Positions 47,473 to 58,965 are shown, numbered from the stretch's first letter. The stretch: DNA of 64,000 bases from Girardia tigrina (GCA_001938485.1 MQRK01213582.1:1-64000), one strand, 5' to 3'. Notes: a model not told the origin generated them from the sequence alone. Program-made: numbers and translations.

Positions 47473-48088
47473 TTAGGTTGAGGAATAAGTTCCCGCTGTT
47501 TTTTGAATTTTGAATCAATTTTTAATCAATTTAATATTTAAATCAAATTTTTTGATGTAATGTTATAAGTTATTTGAAATCTATTGTTTTGCTCTAAAAA
47601 ATGGTGTATTTTGTTTTTTTATTCAGATTAATTTTTGTCGATTTTTAGACCATTGAAATGGAGCGTCAAGTCGACAAAAATGAGCATTTCCGACACCATC
47701 TATTGTTTGTGTATAATCGAGGCGCTAAAGCCGCAGACGCTGCCCGAGAGCTTTTTACTGTATACGGAGACGGTGCTATAGCTCATAGAACCACTCGTGA
47801 TTGGTTCGCAAAATTTATATGGCAATTTTGACCTCAAGGATGCACCTCGTTCAGGACGACCAAATGAATTCGATGAAGAGCCTTTGAACTGCAAGTTTGG
47901 TTGGCTGAATTCTTCGAGTCAAGACCGGGCGATTTCTACCAAAGAGGCATTGAAAAACTCATTGAACGTTGGGAAGAAGTCGTGAACAATGGCGGAGATT
48001 ATATTTGTGATTAATTTGTAGTAACTTTTTGTTAAAAAATAAAATTTTAATTTTTCAAAAAACGGCGGGAACTTATTCCTCAACCAAA
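47473..48088 (+). mobile_element. Internally deleted mariner (616 bp)
   Basis: Same family as 30273-31531: left end TTAGGTTGAGGAATAAGTTC, reverse of right end TTTGGTTGAGGAATAAGTTC, TA on both sides. It keeps the 5' region and start of the transposase (MERQVDKNEHFRHHLLFVYN from 47658), then jumps at about 47888 from the FDEE(P/R)LN block to the C-terminal SSSQDRAIS region. That removes the catalytic core. Such copies can be moved by an enzyme supplied by a full-length relative. Confidence 0.92.
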
Positions 48089-48089
48089 T

Positions 48090-49839
48090 ATAATATTTCC
48101 TTAATTTTTGCACGATTATATAAAGTTTTATCTATTTGATATTTTACATCATTTAGTAAAATAAAATAATTTTTATTGTAAACTAAAAGTAGCAATTTCA
48201 TGTAATTTACAAATAATTTTTTGGTAGATTTAAATAATACAAAACCCTTTTTCTATATATTAATTTTTAGAACGTTATCATTTTTTTCACAAAAATATTG
48301 TGATTAATTGTACGAATATTTTTGTGATGAAATTATACGAGTTTGTTTTGACTGGAATTTTAAATTTGATTACTGGTAACGATTTTAAAATGAACTCTCC
48401 TTAAAAACATTTTAAATGGGCGTAGCACAAATAGCAGCATCAAATGATCCATGACTATCAGTCTCTAGGGGGACCAGTCCCTGGGGACTGTACTAATCAG
48501 TATACTTATTTGGTCGTCATTCTTGCATTAATAATGGGTTTTCCATGTTTTTAGAGAATATATCATGACATTAGAAGCATTAAATTCATACCTACTTTAT
48601 AAACAGTCATTTCTAACGAACACATTTAAGATTAGATACTTCAACAATTACCAGTGCAGTTTAAAGACAGGGAGAGTTTCTTGACAAAGTTTTTGAAGAT
48701 GTCAAAGTTCCAGGAAGGAATTTCAAAGATACTAAAGTCAGAAATACATCGCTTTACTTTAGTAATATAGTCATGATTCACATTAGCCTAAATAACTTGC
48801 TCGATATCTTAAACTACAATACCCTCAACACAATGCGGCCTATACCGTTTATCTTTGCATTTTATGGTACAAATGTTTCTATAGTTAATTACAATTGTGA
48901 ATTTTGACGATTTTTAAAAATATTGAATATCCGATAGAGTTTTTTAATAATAAAATGTTGAAAATGTCATGAAGAAGGAAACAAATATTTATTTTAATAT
49001 GGTCAAAAAACAAATTTGAGGCAGATTTTAGTTAGTTTTATAGTTCTTGTATTTCAAATATAATATATGATATTGAGGTACGTCCTATAAAAGACAAAAC
49101 AAAAAGGTATATCATATACTATGTATAAAAATATAAATAAATAAAAATTAAAATCCCCTCCATAAATTGTTTTTGTAAATATTTTTTTGTATTATTAAAT
49201 TATTTATTTTATATATAATTATTAATAATTTATTTTAATGATAAAAAAATCAGTAAACGAAAATTACACGAATAAAAATGGAAATGTTTTTCAATTAATT
49301 TTGATACTTCTTGTGATTTATAAAAACGAGTCTGATCAATAGAAAAATAATTGCGTTTGATCAAGTGTCTCGACGAAACATGTGGCCACAACATTGATCA
49401 CTACAAACAATATTTGATCTTTTTAACAAAAATAGAAATATTATATCAAAGTCCTTTTGTTTTAATTAAAAAATTGGAAAGTAATTTCCTTTCAGATTTG
49501 TTTGTTTAACTTCATAATTACAGTAAAATCCCAATAAAACAAACAAATGTGCTTTAGCTTCAATAATTAAGATGCAATTGGTAAAACAGATTTGTTTAGA
49601 TAATTGTAAAATTTACATGTTTTAATATAATAAACTATTTCGGAATGTCGAAATAAAATATTTTTTATAATTTTGTATTAATATTTATTTTCAAATGTAC
49701 CCCTTTCCTGCCACAAAGACGGTCTTTCGAATCGTTCATATTGTACAAAATCTTCAAAGGACTCCAATCATTTTATTCTTTGTTTATGAATGCCAATATC
49801 GCTGAATTGTTTTCGCTTTATTTCTATGACATGTATATC
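48090..49839. other. AT-rich intron sequence
   Basis: A patch at 48410-48540 is less AT-rich and partly self-complementary (GGGGACCAGTCCCTGGGGAC). No gene recognised. Confidence 0.35.
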
Positions 49840-49847
49840 AGTGAATA

Positions 49848-50399
49848 CAGTGGCGTGCGGTGGGTTTTGACGTAAGGAAATCAATAAGCCAAACACATAG
49901 ATTTATATATTTTTTTGAAATTTTATTGCGTGTATACATAACTATTTATTAAAAATTGCACAAAAATATTAAATTCAAAACAAATCGTTAAAAATAAAAA
50001 ATTATACAATACATTATATGCATAAAATACATAAAACAATGAAATTTATGTAGAGCCAAGGTATATTAAAATAAAATTATTCTGAAAATTTCCTCAAATT
50101 TTAATCATTATTACGGTGAAAAGTCGCATGAAAGCATATTATAAATGGCTTAAAGGCGTGCTTACGAGCGCGACAGAGAAATGCGACACGTACAAGCTTT
50201 ATTGTTGACTCGAACTAAACAATAGTCTTATTGTTTCTAGCAACATGACTCACTCAGATCATATCTGATTCAACATTTCGATGTTTCGCCGAAAATAATT
50301 ATAAAAATTATAAAAATATTATTTATATTTTTTAAATAATCATGTAAAAAATTTAATTAATTTACCTTTCCCTTTGCATCCAAGGAAAGCCCGCCACTG
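49848..50399. mobile_element. Non-autonomous hAT element (552 bp)
   Basis: Termini CAGTGGCGTGCGG and, reversed from the right, CAGTGGCGGGC. Flanking 8-bp duplications AGTGAATA (49840-49847) and AGTAAATA (50400-50407) differ by one base. The interior has no transposase frame. Size, ends and duplication fit an hAT MITE, of a different family from the elements at 25.07 and 59.01 kb. Confidence 0.85.
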
Positions 50400-50569
50400 A
50401 GTAAATAAGTAATTGAAACTAAATAATTAAATATAAAATAATTAAAAAAGGAGTTTTAGTTAACATTATCTGATTTGATCCGTTAAAATTATTGGTTTAT
50501 AAGTCACTTTAAAATGTAAAAAAATCGGAAGTATTAAATTTAGATCTAACAGATACTCTTCCTTTCACA

Positions 50570-53500
50570 ATCTTTTCTTGAACATCTTTATCATTATTTT
50601 TACGAAATAATTTTTAAAAATACACAAAAAAACGCTTTCAAGTTCAAAGGTACAGTACGTCTTTCCATTTCTTCTCTTTGTAGTACTTGGATTCGATGAT
50701 CAATTAATAAATGTCGCTGTAGCCATCCATTAGTTTTATAAATTTTGTCACAGTTCTCCATAGGACATATGAATGAACCACCACCTCTTTGTGCCGTCGG
50801 CACCATGGCTAGACGCACATTTTTAATGTGTCTTGTGAGTTCCTTTTGCTTAGAAAATTCTTTAAAGCAAGAAGGGAATGTGCAAGCTAATATTTTGATG
50901 CGCGGTTGATGCATTTTCGGATGTTCTTTTTCGTGCTCGAATGCCTCTTTTAGTAGCTCAGATACGGTTCCTTTGATCAGGTATTTAAATTCCTCATCAT
51001 TGTCGAGAAGCTTTCTTTAGTTTAGACTTTCCCTGTATTCTGCCAAGTCTACTGGATCGTTGAATATCCAGAGCACATCGCGAGCAATGTGCTCTCTCAT
51101 CAGTTGCTTTTTAAAGACGCTGATTCTGTGATTTTCTGAGGCGATCTCAAAGTTTAGAACTCTTCGAACTTCAGTTACACCCTTCCGAGAATTGTATTCA
51201 TAGAATACTATACGTCATTTGGCTAGAATCACACTTGTCCCAGTCAGTCCAATCATCATGTCCTTATTCGGGATCCTGTCGAGTTTGGTCTTCTTGATAG
51301 CTATCCTCGTGCATGAATTATGGAAGGTTTGTAACCATGCAACATCTTTCTCAGGCGTTTCCCAGCACTCACTACCATAATACACCACAGGGAAAATACT
51401 AGTCTCAATCAGTTTTCTCTTCAAAACTATCGAGACGCGGTTACTCTGAATTGCAGGTTGCAATTCTTTAAGCTTCTTTGACTAATATCCAGGTCGCAGC
51501 TACCGCTATTGATCAATATATTTCCGAGATAACAGAATTCTTTCACCAATTCTATAACTGTCTCACCAAATTTAACTTGCGATATTCCAGAGCCTGATTC
51601 GTTAGTAAGGCACATGACTTTTGCCTTAGTAGCATTTATTGTCAGTCCAAACTCCAGAAATGTCCTCCTTAGTATATCCTGGTTTTTTCAGGCTCGATCA
51701 ATATCAGAGTCGATGAAACAGAGATCATCTGCATATTGCAAGTCTGTTCACTTGAAATTCAGTGCCTTGCTCATCGATCAGGGTGACACCTCCCCCGAAT
51801 CTTTTTAGTATAGCCGTTTTGATTACTTCATCGAAGACCAAGTTGAATAAACTAGGTCCCATCACACATCCCTGGCTAACACCTCTTTCAATGGAAAAAT
51901 TACTGTTTCCTACAGTTGCAATAAAATTCTCATGAAATTCTTTGATAAGACAGAGAATTTTAGCCGAGTCTTTTCAGGCAAGCCCACAGATCTTCGCGCA
52001 AGACACTGTTAAATGCCTTTTCCAAATCAATGAAGATCACATATACCTTTTGGTTCCTATATTGATCTTCTTCTTGTATACACCTAAATATACTAATAGC
52101 CTGCAACGCGCCTCTTTTCGGTCTAAACCCAAATTACCTGGGATCTAATCTTTCTTCCATCACCGGTAGGATTCTATTTACGATGATTCGCGCAAAAATC
52201 TTACCAGCAACTTCTAAGAGAAAGATACCATTATGGTTGTTCGGGTCGGATCTTCTACCTTTTCCTTTGAATAATGTCACCACTTTAGCACTCCTCCAAG
52301 CCGGTGGTAATTCATGAACCCCGTTCCATATCAGTTCAAAATCAAGCTGAAGCTTGTCAGCGAGTGGTTGCTCACCCTACTTCAGAACTTCAGTAATCAC
52401 TCCATTCGATCCTGGCGCCTTTCCATTACTCAGCTGCGATATAACAAGCTTTATTTCAGTCTCGTCAGGAGAGTCAACACTAACGCAGCATTCTCCAGGG
52501 TATCGAGTCATATCTGCCCACTGGACGAGCGGGTGAGCTTCGAAAAGCTTTTGATAGTGACCAGCCATTAGCTCATTGGACACAGAAGGTACCGGTGTAA
52601 ACAGCGTGTGTAACTTTGTATCAGAATTCCCTAAGATTCGCAGTTCAAGATAGTCCGTTCCATTTTTCTTGAAATTACCGGCGTTTATAGACTCTTCAGT
52701 CACATTGCTGAGATCAATTATCCTTTCTTGCTTCCATTTCCTAATGTAATTTCTTACCTTGTTCCGCGCTGCTCTCCAGTGTTGCAGATTCTCAGGGGAA
52801 GGTTGCAATGTCCATTTCAGCCTTTTATGATTTCTTTCATTGATGAGCTGACACATTTCAGTTTTATGTTCATGTAACCAATTTCTTTTCAAAGGGGTGC
52901 CTTTTACCTTCCAGTACCTGTCCAGTAATTTTGTAATTACCTTCTTGGTATTCATTATCAACAATGATACGTTGAAGTTGGACTGACAAATATTCTCGGT
53001 TCTTGATAACAATATATTTTTGAACGTTTTAAGGCAGTCCAGTTTTAGGCTTCCAAGTCATAAGTGCTGTTTTATATCTTTTCAGATTCAAAACTACACA
53101 ATTGTGATCATAAAGATTATTCATGAAATCGTGATCACAAACAGTTATGTTTGCATTGAACATCTTTAACTTTACCTATGTTGTTTGCATGTACTAGGAA
53201 GTAATCAAGAAGGTTCCTCTTCGTTGTCGCATGGTTGGGTCAAGCTAGAGCTTCTCCGTTCATTGTGACAAAAGAAAGTGTTCACAACTTTCATACCTCT
53301 CTCCTCGGCCAGTAATACTAATCTTTCCCCATTCTCTATCGTATTTCCACTGTGTGCAAACTTTCCAACGCTTGGTAATGGATCCTCTGCGTCATAGCTT
53401 ATGCGACAGTTGAAGTCTCCTTCCACAATCGTCATAACCTCCAACTGTCTGGCTACGGTCTCTACTTTAATAATCTCGGTGGTGAGAAGGTCATAGAAAG

Positions 53501-53640
53501 TGGTTTTCTCGTCATCCCTGTATCCGCAATCGGTGGGTACCTAAACAGCTACGAGAATAATTTTTAGGAACCAATCTTCGCTTTGAAAATTCTTTCCGAG
53601 AATTATTATAACCATTAGAACCTCCTACCTCAGTTCAGTT
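50570..53640 (-). mobile_element. LINE: endonuclease, reverse transcriptase, C-terminal zinc fingers
   Basis: A non-LTR retrotransposon of about 3 kb, read right to left. First an apurinic-type endonuclease part (IVEGDFNCRISYDAEDPLPS and NTFFCHNER, 53250-53440). Then a helical linker (52980-52560) and the polymerase: DETEIKLVISQLSNGKAPGS (about 52400-52460), ELPPAWRSAKVVTLFKGKGR (52250-52310) and DLQYADDLCFIDSD, whose YADD catalytic box is at 51724-51735. A thumb region follows (EFCYLGNILINSGSCDLDIS; FPVVYYGSECWETPEKDVAW), and last two C2H2 fingers (50890-50680). It has several stops and frame changes and lacks a normal 5' end. A 5'-truncated, inactive copy. Confidence 0.88.
50600..50914 (-). 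pseudogene. C-terminal zinc-finger domain of the LINE
   Basis: Open frame with two fingers: CTFPSCFKEFSKQKELTRH and CPMENCDKIYKTNGWLQRH followed by LLIDH. The second is C-x4-C-x12-H-x4-H. The homologous region at 17.98-18.13 kb has the same two-finger order. Zinc fingers at the end of a LINE polyprotein probably bind nucleic acid. Confidence 0.8.
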
Positions 53641-53641
53641 A

Positions 53642-53840
53642 CAGTAAAACCTCTTTATAAGATGTAATTCTCTATAATGATTACTTTATGATTAAAACTC
53701 ATCATTTGGATGACAAAAATCATATTTAAGCGTTATTTTGATATGATAAATCAAAAACTTATTCTGGAAAAAGCAGAAAAAAATATTGTAATCCTTGATA
53801 ATTGCAGTCCCAAATAACTCCTTACAGAGAGGTTTTACTG
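53642..53840. mobile_element. Pogo/Tigger-like MITE (199 bp)
   Basis: Ends CAGTAAAACCTCT (left) and CAGTAAAACCTCTCTGTAAG (reverse of right), flanked by TA on both sides. CAGT(A)AAACCTC termini with TA duplications are usual for pogo/Tigger-type elements. No coding content. Confidence 0.8.
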
Positions 53841-53844
53841 TAAT

Positions 53845-55412
53845 TGTATCTAAATGCGGTGTTGAGTAACAACACATGATTGGTACATTTTTTTAAGTTC
53901 GTTCTTTTTAATTTTTAAAAATTAAAAAAAAGTTAATTTATAAAAAAATAAGTGAATTAAAAAATGATAAGTTTTCAAGAAATAAAAATATTTTAAAATT
54001 AAAGCGCTAGTCCATGAGTTTTTATGCTACAACGGATTTTAGAGATCAAAAATAACGTGTTCAAACGGGGTACAATATTACTAAGAATATTATTTATTTT
54101 TAATAAAAAATTTATGGGAAATATTTTTTAAAGTAAAAAAAAACATTTCTTGGTGAGATATAATTTTCATTTGTTTACTAACAAAAAAATAAAAGATAAA
54201 TTAATTAAATTAAAAAAATATATAATTAATTTTCCTTTATTTCAGCTTATACTGAGGATCAATATTGATCGATAAATCGATCATTATATTGATCAATTTG
54301 AATTTGTTCTTGTATCAATAATTAATAAAGTCTCAATTTTAATGAAATTAATTGAGATAATAAACTCTTTTAAAACGGATTACATAAGTAAATTGATTAA
54401 CTAAACCGATGATAAATGGAAATTTTGTTTAAATTTGCATTATTTCAAAGTTAATTTTGTTTGAATTGTTTTCTTTTTCATTCTCACTCTCTCATTCTGT
54501 TTAAAATAAATAATTAAAAGAAAAAAGAACTAATTTTACTATTAAAAATCGTTTTATTTATGGAAGTTTTGTTTTCCTATTGAAATAATTAATTAAAAAA
54601 ATATATAATGAAAATAATGTATTTAAATTTATGTTATTAATTAATCGAAAGCAATTAATAATGTCTCGCAAATTTCAAGTTAATTAATGAGACTTTGTTT
54701 ACTGATAATTATGATTAATTTTTGTTTGTTTAAATGAATCCATATTAAAATAATACTTTCATTTAAATTAATTTTAATAAAAAGAAAAAAAATTGTGCAT
54801 CTTTTTTTCAGGTTTTTATTTCTTTGTAAAAATTGTTTGATGTCTTTTGTGAGACAAATTTGATATTTTAATCTGAGTAAATGAGTTTTGATATTATTTT
54901 CTTTTAGTATTGTATAATTTAATATTATTTTAGTATTCATTAAAACCAATCGGCTTTTATTTCCCGTTATAAAATTCATTTTTATGAATTTCATTTTTGA
55001 AAGGTTTTTAATACAAATTATTAAAATAAATAATATTTTCAACTAAGGCGGCATATTTTAGAAAATAATCTTTATTAAATTTGAGATTTATTTTTAATTT
55101 AATTATTATTAAAATATAAATAATTTTGATATATACCGATTCATCCAATCACATTAAAGTATTTGAATGTAAGACATGATTAACGTAATGGTCTTCTAAT
55201 TACATAAGCAATAGTAGTTGATTAGAATTCAGAACTGAAGATTCCAGAAAGGCGAAACATGTTTTCTAAAAATAAAAAATTTTAAAATCATTATTCTTTT
55301 ATATTTTTTCAATTCAATTTTGAAATAAATAAATTAAATTAATATTTTGTTAAATAATTAATATTCATTTTAATTTTTAACCAATAAAATTAAGAATAAG
55401 TATTTTAACAAT
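53845..55412. other. AT-rich intron sequence
   Basis: Nothing recognised. The 120-codon minus frame at 54680-55042 is lysine/isoleucine/asparagine-rich and looks random. Confidence 0.4.
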
Positions 55413-55517
55413 TTATGTAAATCTCCATTTGCTTAGATTATTAACAACATCACAATTTGAATGCAAACATTTATTGATAACACAAACAAATTCTTCACAA
55501 CAATTCTCAGAGGTCAT
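55413..55517 (-). CDS. Small cysteine peptide, family copy D
   Basis: 34 codons beginning MTSENCCEEFVCVINKC, with five cysteines. It aligns with copies A, C and E at ENC, C and N-K-C, with one residue fewer between the first two. The most diverged member in sequence, it keeps the gene layout: four bases (AAAG) between an ATCAAAG acceptor and the ATG, a 176-nt intron with a GTAAAC donor at 55697, and a leader exon with CTCAGATGGGATTGATATG. That a diverged copy keeps the cysteine pattern is the best argument for a real gene family. No function is assignable. Confidence 0.45.
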   Translation of the reverse strand: MTSENCCEEFVCVINKCLHSNCDVVNNLSKWRFT

Positions 55518-55521
55518 CTTT

Positions 55522-55697
55522 CTTTGATTGATATAGTTTTTGTTTAGGTATTCAAATCTAAAAAAACAACGAATGGGAAACTTTTTAATATTAATTTTTA
55601 ATTTCTTATATTTTATTAAATAAAAAGGCATTATGTAATTTTTAAATGAACATTAATTTTTAAAATATATTAAATTTAATAAGTTAAAATCGTTTAC
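55522..55697 (-). other. Predicted intron of peptide unit D
   Basis: 176 nt with a GTAAAC donor and ATCAAAG acceptor. Confidence 0.35.
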
Positions 55698-55895
55698 TAA
55701 AAATATTATTAAAATTCATAATTATAAAACTTTAATTAATTAGTACTTAAAATTAATATCATTAGATTCAAATAATCAATCAATAAACATATCAATCCCA
55801 TCTGAGTAGGAGAGTCACAAATCAAAACAGCATACAAACAACAAACTTACAACATTCCAAATTATCCCTCACATATATAATAAGATTAAAATTAT
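55698..55895 (-). promoter_or_regulatory. Leader exon and TATA-like box, unit D
   Basis: TATTATATATG upstream, then GGAATGTTG...TGTATGCTGTTTTG and CTACTCAGATGGGATTGATA. Confidence 0.4.
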
Positions 55896-55899
55896 TAAT

Positions 55900-58235
55900 T
55901 AATTAAACTGATGCAATCGTATGAAAGTTTTGACAAAGATTTTCCTGAGGACAATCAAACTTGTTGTAATAATAAAAATATGAAAAGTCACATTGGCGTT
56001 TTATTTAATTATAATTACTTATTTTTAAAATTTTAGTTTAAAATTACATTCCATATTTATGATATTGAAGTTTAAAAATATCGATTGACTTTTTTTATTT
56101 TCGTTTTATTATTTTTACAACCTTTTAGTCATGAATTTCCAATAAATATATTAATATTTTTGATCTGAATTTGTGAAAATTATAATTTTAATAATTATAA
56201 AAAATTAATTGATTTTAAAATAATTTTATAATTATCAAAAAAAACGTACAAAATATCTTCATTTCATTATTAAAGCGAGTTAAAGAGATCATCATATTCC
56301 ATTTCCTGCTCAAATGCATTACCAAATTATCCGCTGTTAACAAATTTTGCCAACGGGAAAATTGTGAAAATGATTTTTCAATTAACATTTTTATTTCTTT
56401 CTTTACAATAATTTTGTTTCTTTTCTTTTTCCTAAATACTAATTGAAAAATATAATATTTTTTCTAATATCATTTTGCAAAAAAATGATAAAAATTTAAT
56501 TTAAATAATTTTAATTATAAATATTTTTTAATTAAATTATAATTAACCCTTGTTTTTTTGTTCTTTAAAATTCGAAAGAAGAATAGCCTTGAGAAATATG
56601 AATTTTAATTAAATTTTATAAACTTAATTAATTTTATCGCTAATTATTATTTAATTTAATTTGAATTATCGTATTACATTCATTGACTGTATAATATCTA
56701 AAATTATATTGAATGAATTATTGTTTTTTTTAATAATTAAAAATCGAAAAAGGAAAAATAAATGTATACTGAAGAAGTAGAAAAGAAAAAAATATTTTGA
56801 TTTAAAATAAATCTGAGATGTTTAATAATTTATATGATTATTATTTTTAATTTAAATTATTTATAATAAATATAACATCCATAAATGTAAGATTATAATA
56901 GTAATTTATAATTCAACAATACGATCATACATCATTATGGTTTCTATATTTATCTGATAAAAATAAACAAAATTAGCTTTGAAAAAAAATTAAAAACAGC
57001 GTATAGTTTCGATAAACATAAGTAAAATTGGCTTCTTTGACTTCATTTTTTATTTATATATTTGTTATTATTTCAGTCCTTAATATTTTATTACAATTAT
57101 TATATTAATTTTATTATTATTATTATAAATAATAATATTAATATTTATTATCTTAAATAAAAATGTTCTATCAAATAAAGTAAAACATGCGTTAATAATA
57201 TTCATTTGTAAAAATACTCTAAAATGATTGGATGAATCACTTAACACATTCAAGTACATTTCGTGATTATTTATTTTAGTGGTGCTTGAGTAACATTTTT
57301 CTACAATTTAAGTCTGTTTCAATTAATTTTTCAACTATATAAATAGCGATTAATCACTTGTAATTTGAAGAAAAGTTGTTTTTCTGTTTATAAATAATAA
57401 TGTATATTTTATACTTATAATGAGTGTAATCCTGAAGTACACAATGACTATCGAAAGGAGAAATGAAGTCAATCCTTTATTAAAAAACGTTTTAATTTTT
57501 GCCGCATTCAAATGCTTTCCACTAGAATAATAGATGCTACATCAAGTACATAACTTTACATGCAAAACTCTTTTTCTTAGAGCAAAAAATTACTTAACCA
57601 AAAACGTAATTATAAGTGAATAAATATATTTATATATTTTAATCGTGTAATTATTATTTTTACATAGCATGAAACAAAAAAATGTAAAATATTACCAAAA
57701 CTTTTGCAGTAAAATAACATATTTCATTATATCAAAAATAATTTATAAAATTGATGTGCAAATTGATAGTTTAATTGATAAGAAAATAAGTTTGCAATAG
57801 AAAAATCCCTTCAACTAAGAAAACTAAAAAGAAGAAATTTTAATTTATTATCAAAAATTCTCAATTAATTAAAATTCTCAACTTAAAGTAAAAACCCTCT
57901 AAGGGTAGTAACAAAGTTGCAGGGTATTTTGAATTTTCTCAACACATCCTTTTCTTTCTTTTTGGGATTTTTATTAAAATTTTTTTTTCAACTTTTGTTG
58001 ATTGACAAAAAATTATTTATTATTATAATATTATATATTTAATTGTGCAACTTGCTTGTATCTCGTTCTATTAAAAAATAGTAAAATAAATCATTAAATA
58101 TAAATTATAATTTTTATTTTGAATTAGCGTATTTAAAATTAAAAACCTTTTCCAAATATATTAATGAAATAATTTTAAACAATAAATCTTTTCATTTGTG
58201 TAATCAAATCATATAATTTATAAAAAAGTAATTAT
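55900..58235. other. AT-rich intron sequence
   Basis: No feature recognised on either strand. Confidence 0.4.
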
Positions 58236-58250
58236 GTTTTCGTATTTCAG

Positions 58251-58324
58251 GGGATGAACATAATATTTATGAAAAAAATTCGGAAATGTCGGCTGCCCAA
58301 ATTATTGATAAAAATGTAACTCAG
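58251..58324 (+). CDS. Protocadherin-like cadherin, exon 4 (cytoplasmic)
   Basis: Short exon encoding GDEHNIYEKNSEMSAAQIID and KNVTQ, residues about 891-915, the start of the cytoplasmic tail. It joins exon 3 in phase 1, acceptor GTATTTCAG. Two donors compete: CAG|GTTCGT at 58325 (phase 0) and TTC|GTAAGT at 58329 (phase 1). The intron consensus favours the second and the exon consensus the first. The hydrophilic, non-random composition in an AT desert and the exact phase support the call. No known tail motif is visible in this piece. Confidence 0.6.
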
Positions 58325-58479
58325 GTTCGTAAGTTTTATTTTCGTTGTATTTTTGAAAGATAAATCGGAATAAATTGTTTGGATCATTGTGAATAATTTA
58401 CAACTGAATGCCAAAAAAATAATTGTTAAAAAAATATTGACAAAATATTTCATTTAAAAAAATTCAGAATGGTTATCCG

Positions 58480-58587
58480 TTAATAACATCTATTAAGAAC
58501 ACTAATATAATTTTCAATACATTTATTGACATCACAACTCGAATTGCCTCCAAGACAATTCTCCACAAAAATTTTGTAGTTAGACAT
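58480..58587 (-). CDS. Small cysteine peptide, family copy E
   Basis: 35 codons beginning MSNYKIFVENC, with the C-D-V-N-K-C block, ending LNRCY and so with four cysteines. Four bases (AACG) separate the ATG from a CAATCAAG acceptor. Intron 187 nt with a GTAAAT donor at 58778. The leader exon and TATAAATA box lie at 58805-58965. It is transcribed, if at all, against the cadherin gene, about 150 bp after exon 4. Near identity with copy C over about 760 bp shows a recent duplication. Confidence 0.45.
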   Translation of the reverse strand: MSNYKIFVENCLGGNSSCDVNKCIENYISVLNRCY

Positions 58588-58591
58588 CGTT

Positions 58592-58778
58592 CTTGATTGA
58601 AATATTTAATTCTATTTCTAAACGTCTTATTATTCGAACAAATTAAAATTACAAAATAATTTTAAATTATGTTTAAAACTATTTTTATTTATTGGAAATA
58701 TATTATTTTTGATTAAAATATTATTATATTTTTATTGATTAAAATTATTATTAATTTAATTTTAAAGTTGTTATTTAC
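58592..58778 (-). other. Predicted intron of peptide unit E
   Basis: 187 nt, GTAAAT donor and CAATCAAG acceptor. Confidence 0.4.
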
Positions 58779-58965
58779 ATTTTTAAATTTTCCTAATAAT
58801 CCGAAGTTTCAAAACATTCAAAATATCAATCTTCCATCTGGGTTGAAGAAACATAATCCTAAAAACAACATACAATAAACAACATACAATAAACAACATT
58901 CGAAAATATTCATCGTAATATCAAGGTGAATATTCACAAGATCATATATTTATAGAAATGACATG
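58779..58965 (-). promoter_or_regulatory. Leader exon and TATA box, unit E
   Basis: CTATAAATATATGATCTTG, GTGAATATTCAC, then a TTGTATGTTGTTTA repeat and CCCAGATGGAAGATTGATAT. The hAT element at 59011 lies just upstream of this promoter. Confidence 0.5.

Larger units (their letters stand above)
46591..58250 (+). other. Cadherin intron 3, 11.66 kb
   Basis: GTAGCT donor and CGTATTTCAG acceptor. It hosts a deleted mariner, two MITEs, a LINE and peptide unit D. Confidence 0.7.

Noticed and set aside
52354-52571. Several + strand frames of 60-85 codons
   Set aside because: Opposite-strand shadows of the LINE reverse transcriptase.
54680-55042. 120-codon minus-strand frame
   Set aside because: Almost entirely K, I, N, L and F, as expected by chance in AT-rich DNA. 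No domain and no repeat.
58860-58950. A hydrophobic frame in the unit E leader (MNIFECCLLYVV...) as a signal peptide for the peptide exon
   Set aside because: It ends at a stop before the donor and is broken by a one-base difference in unit C.
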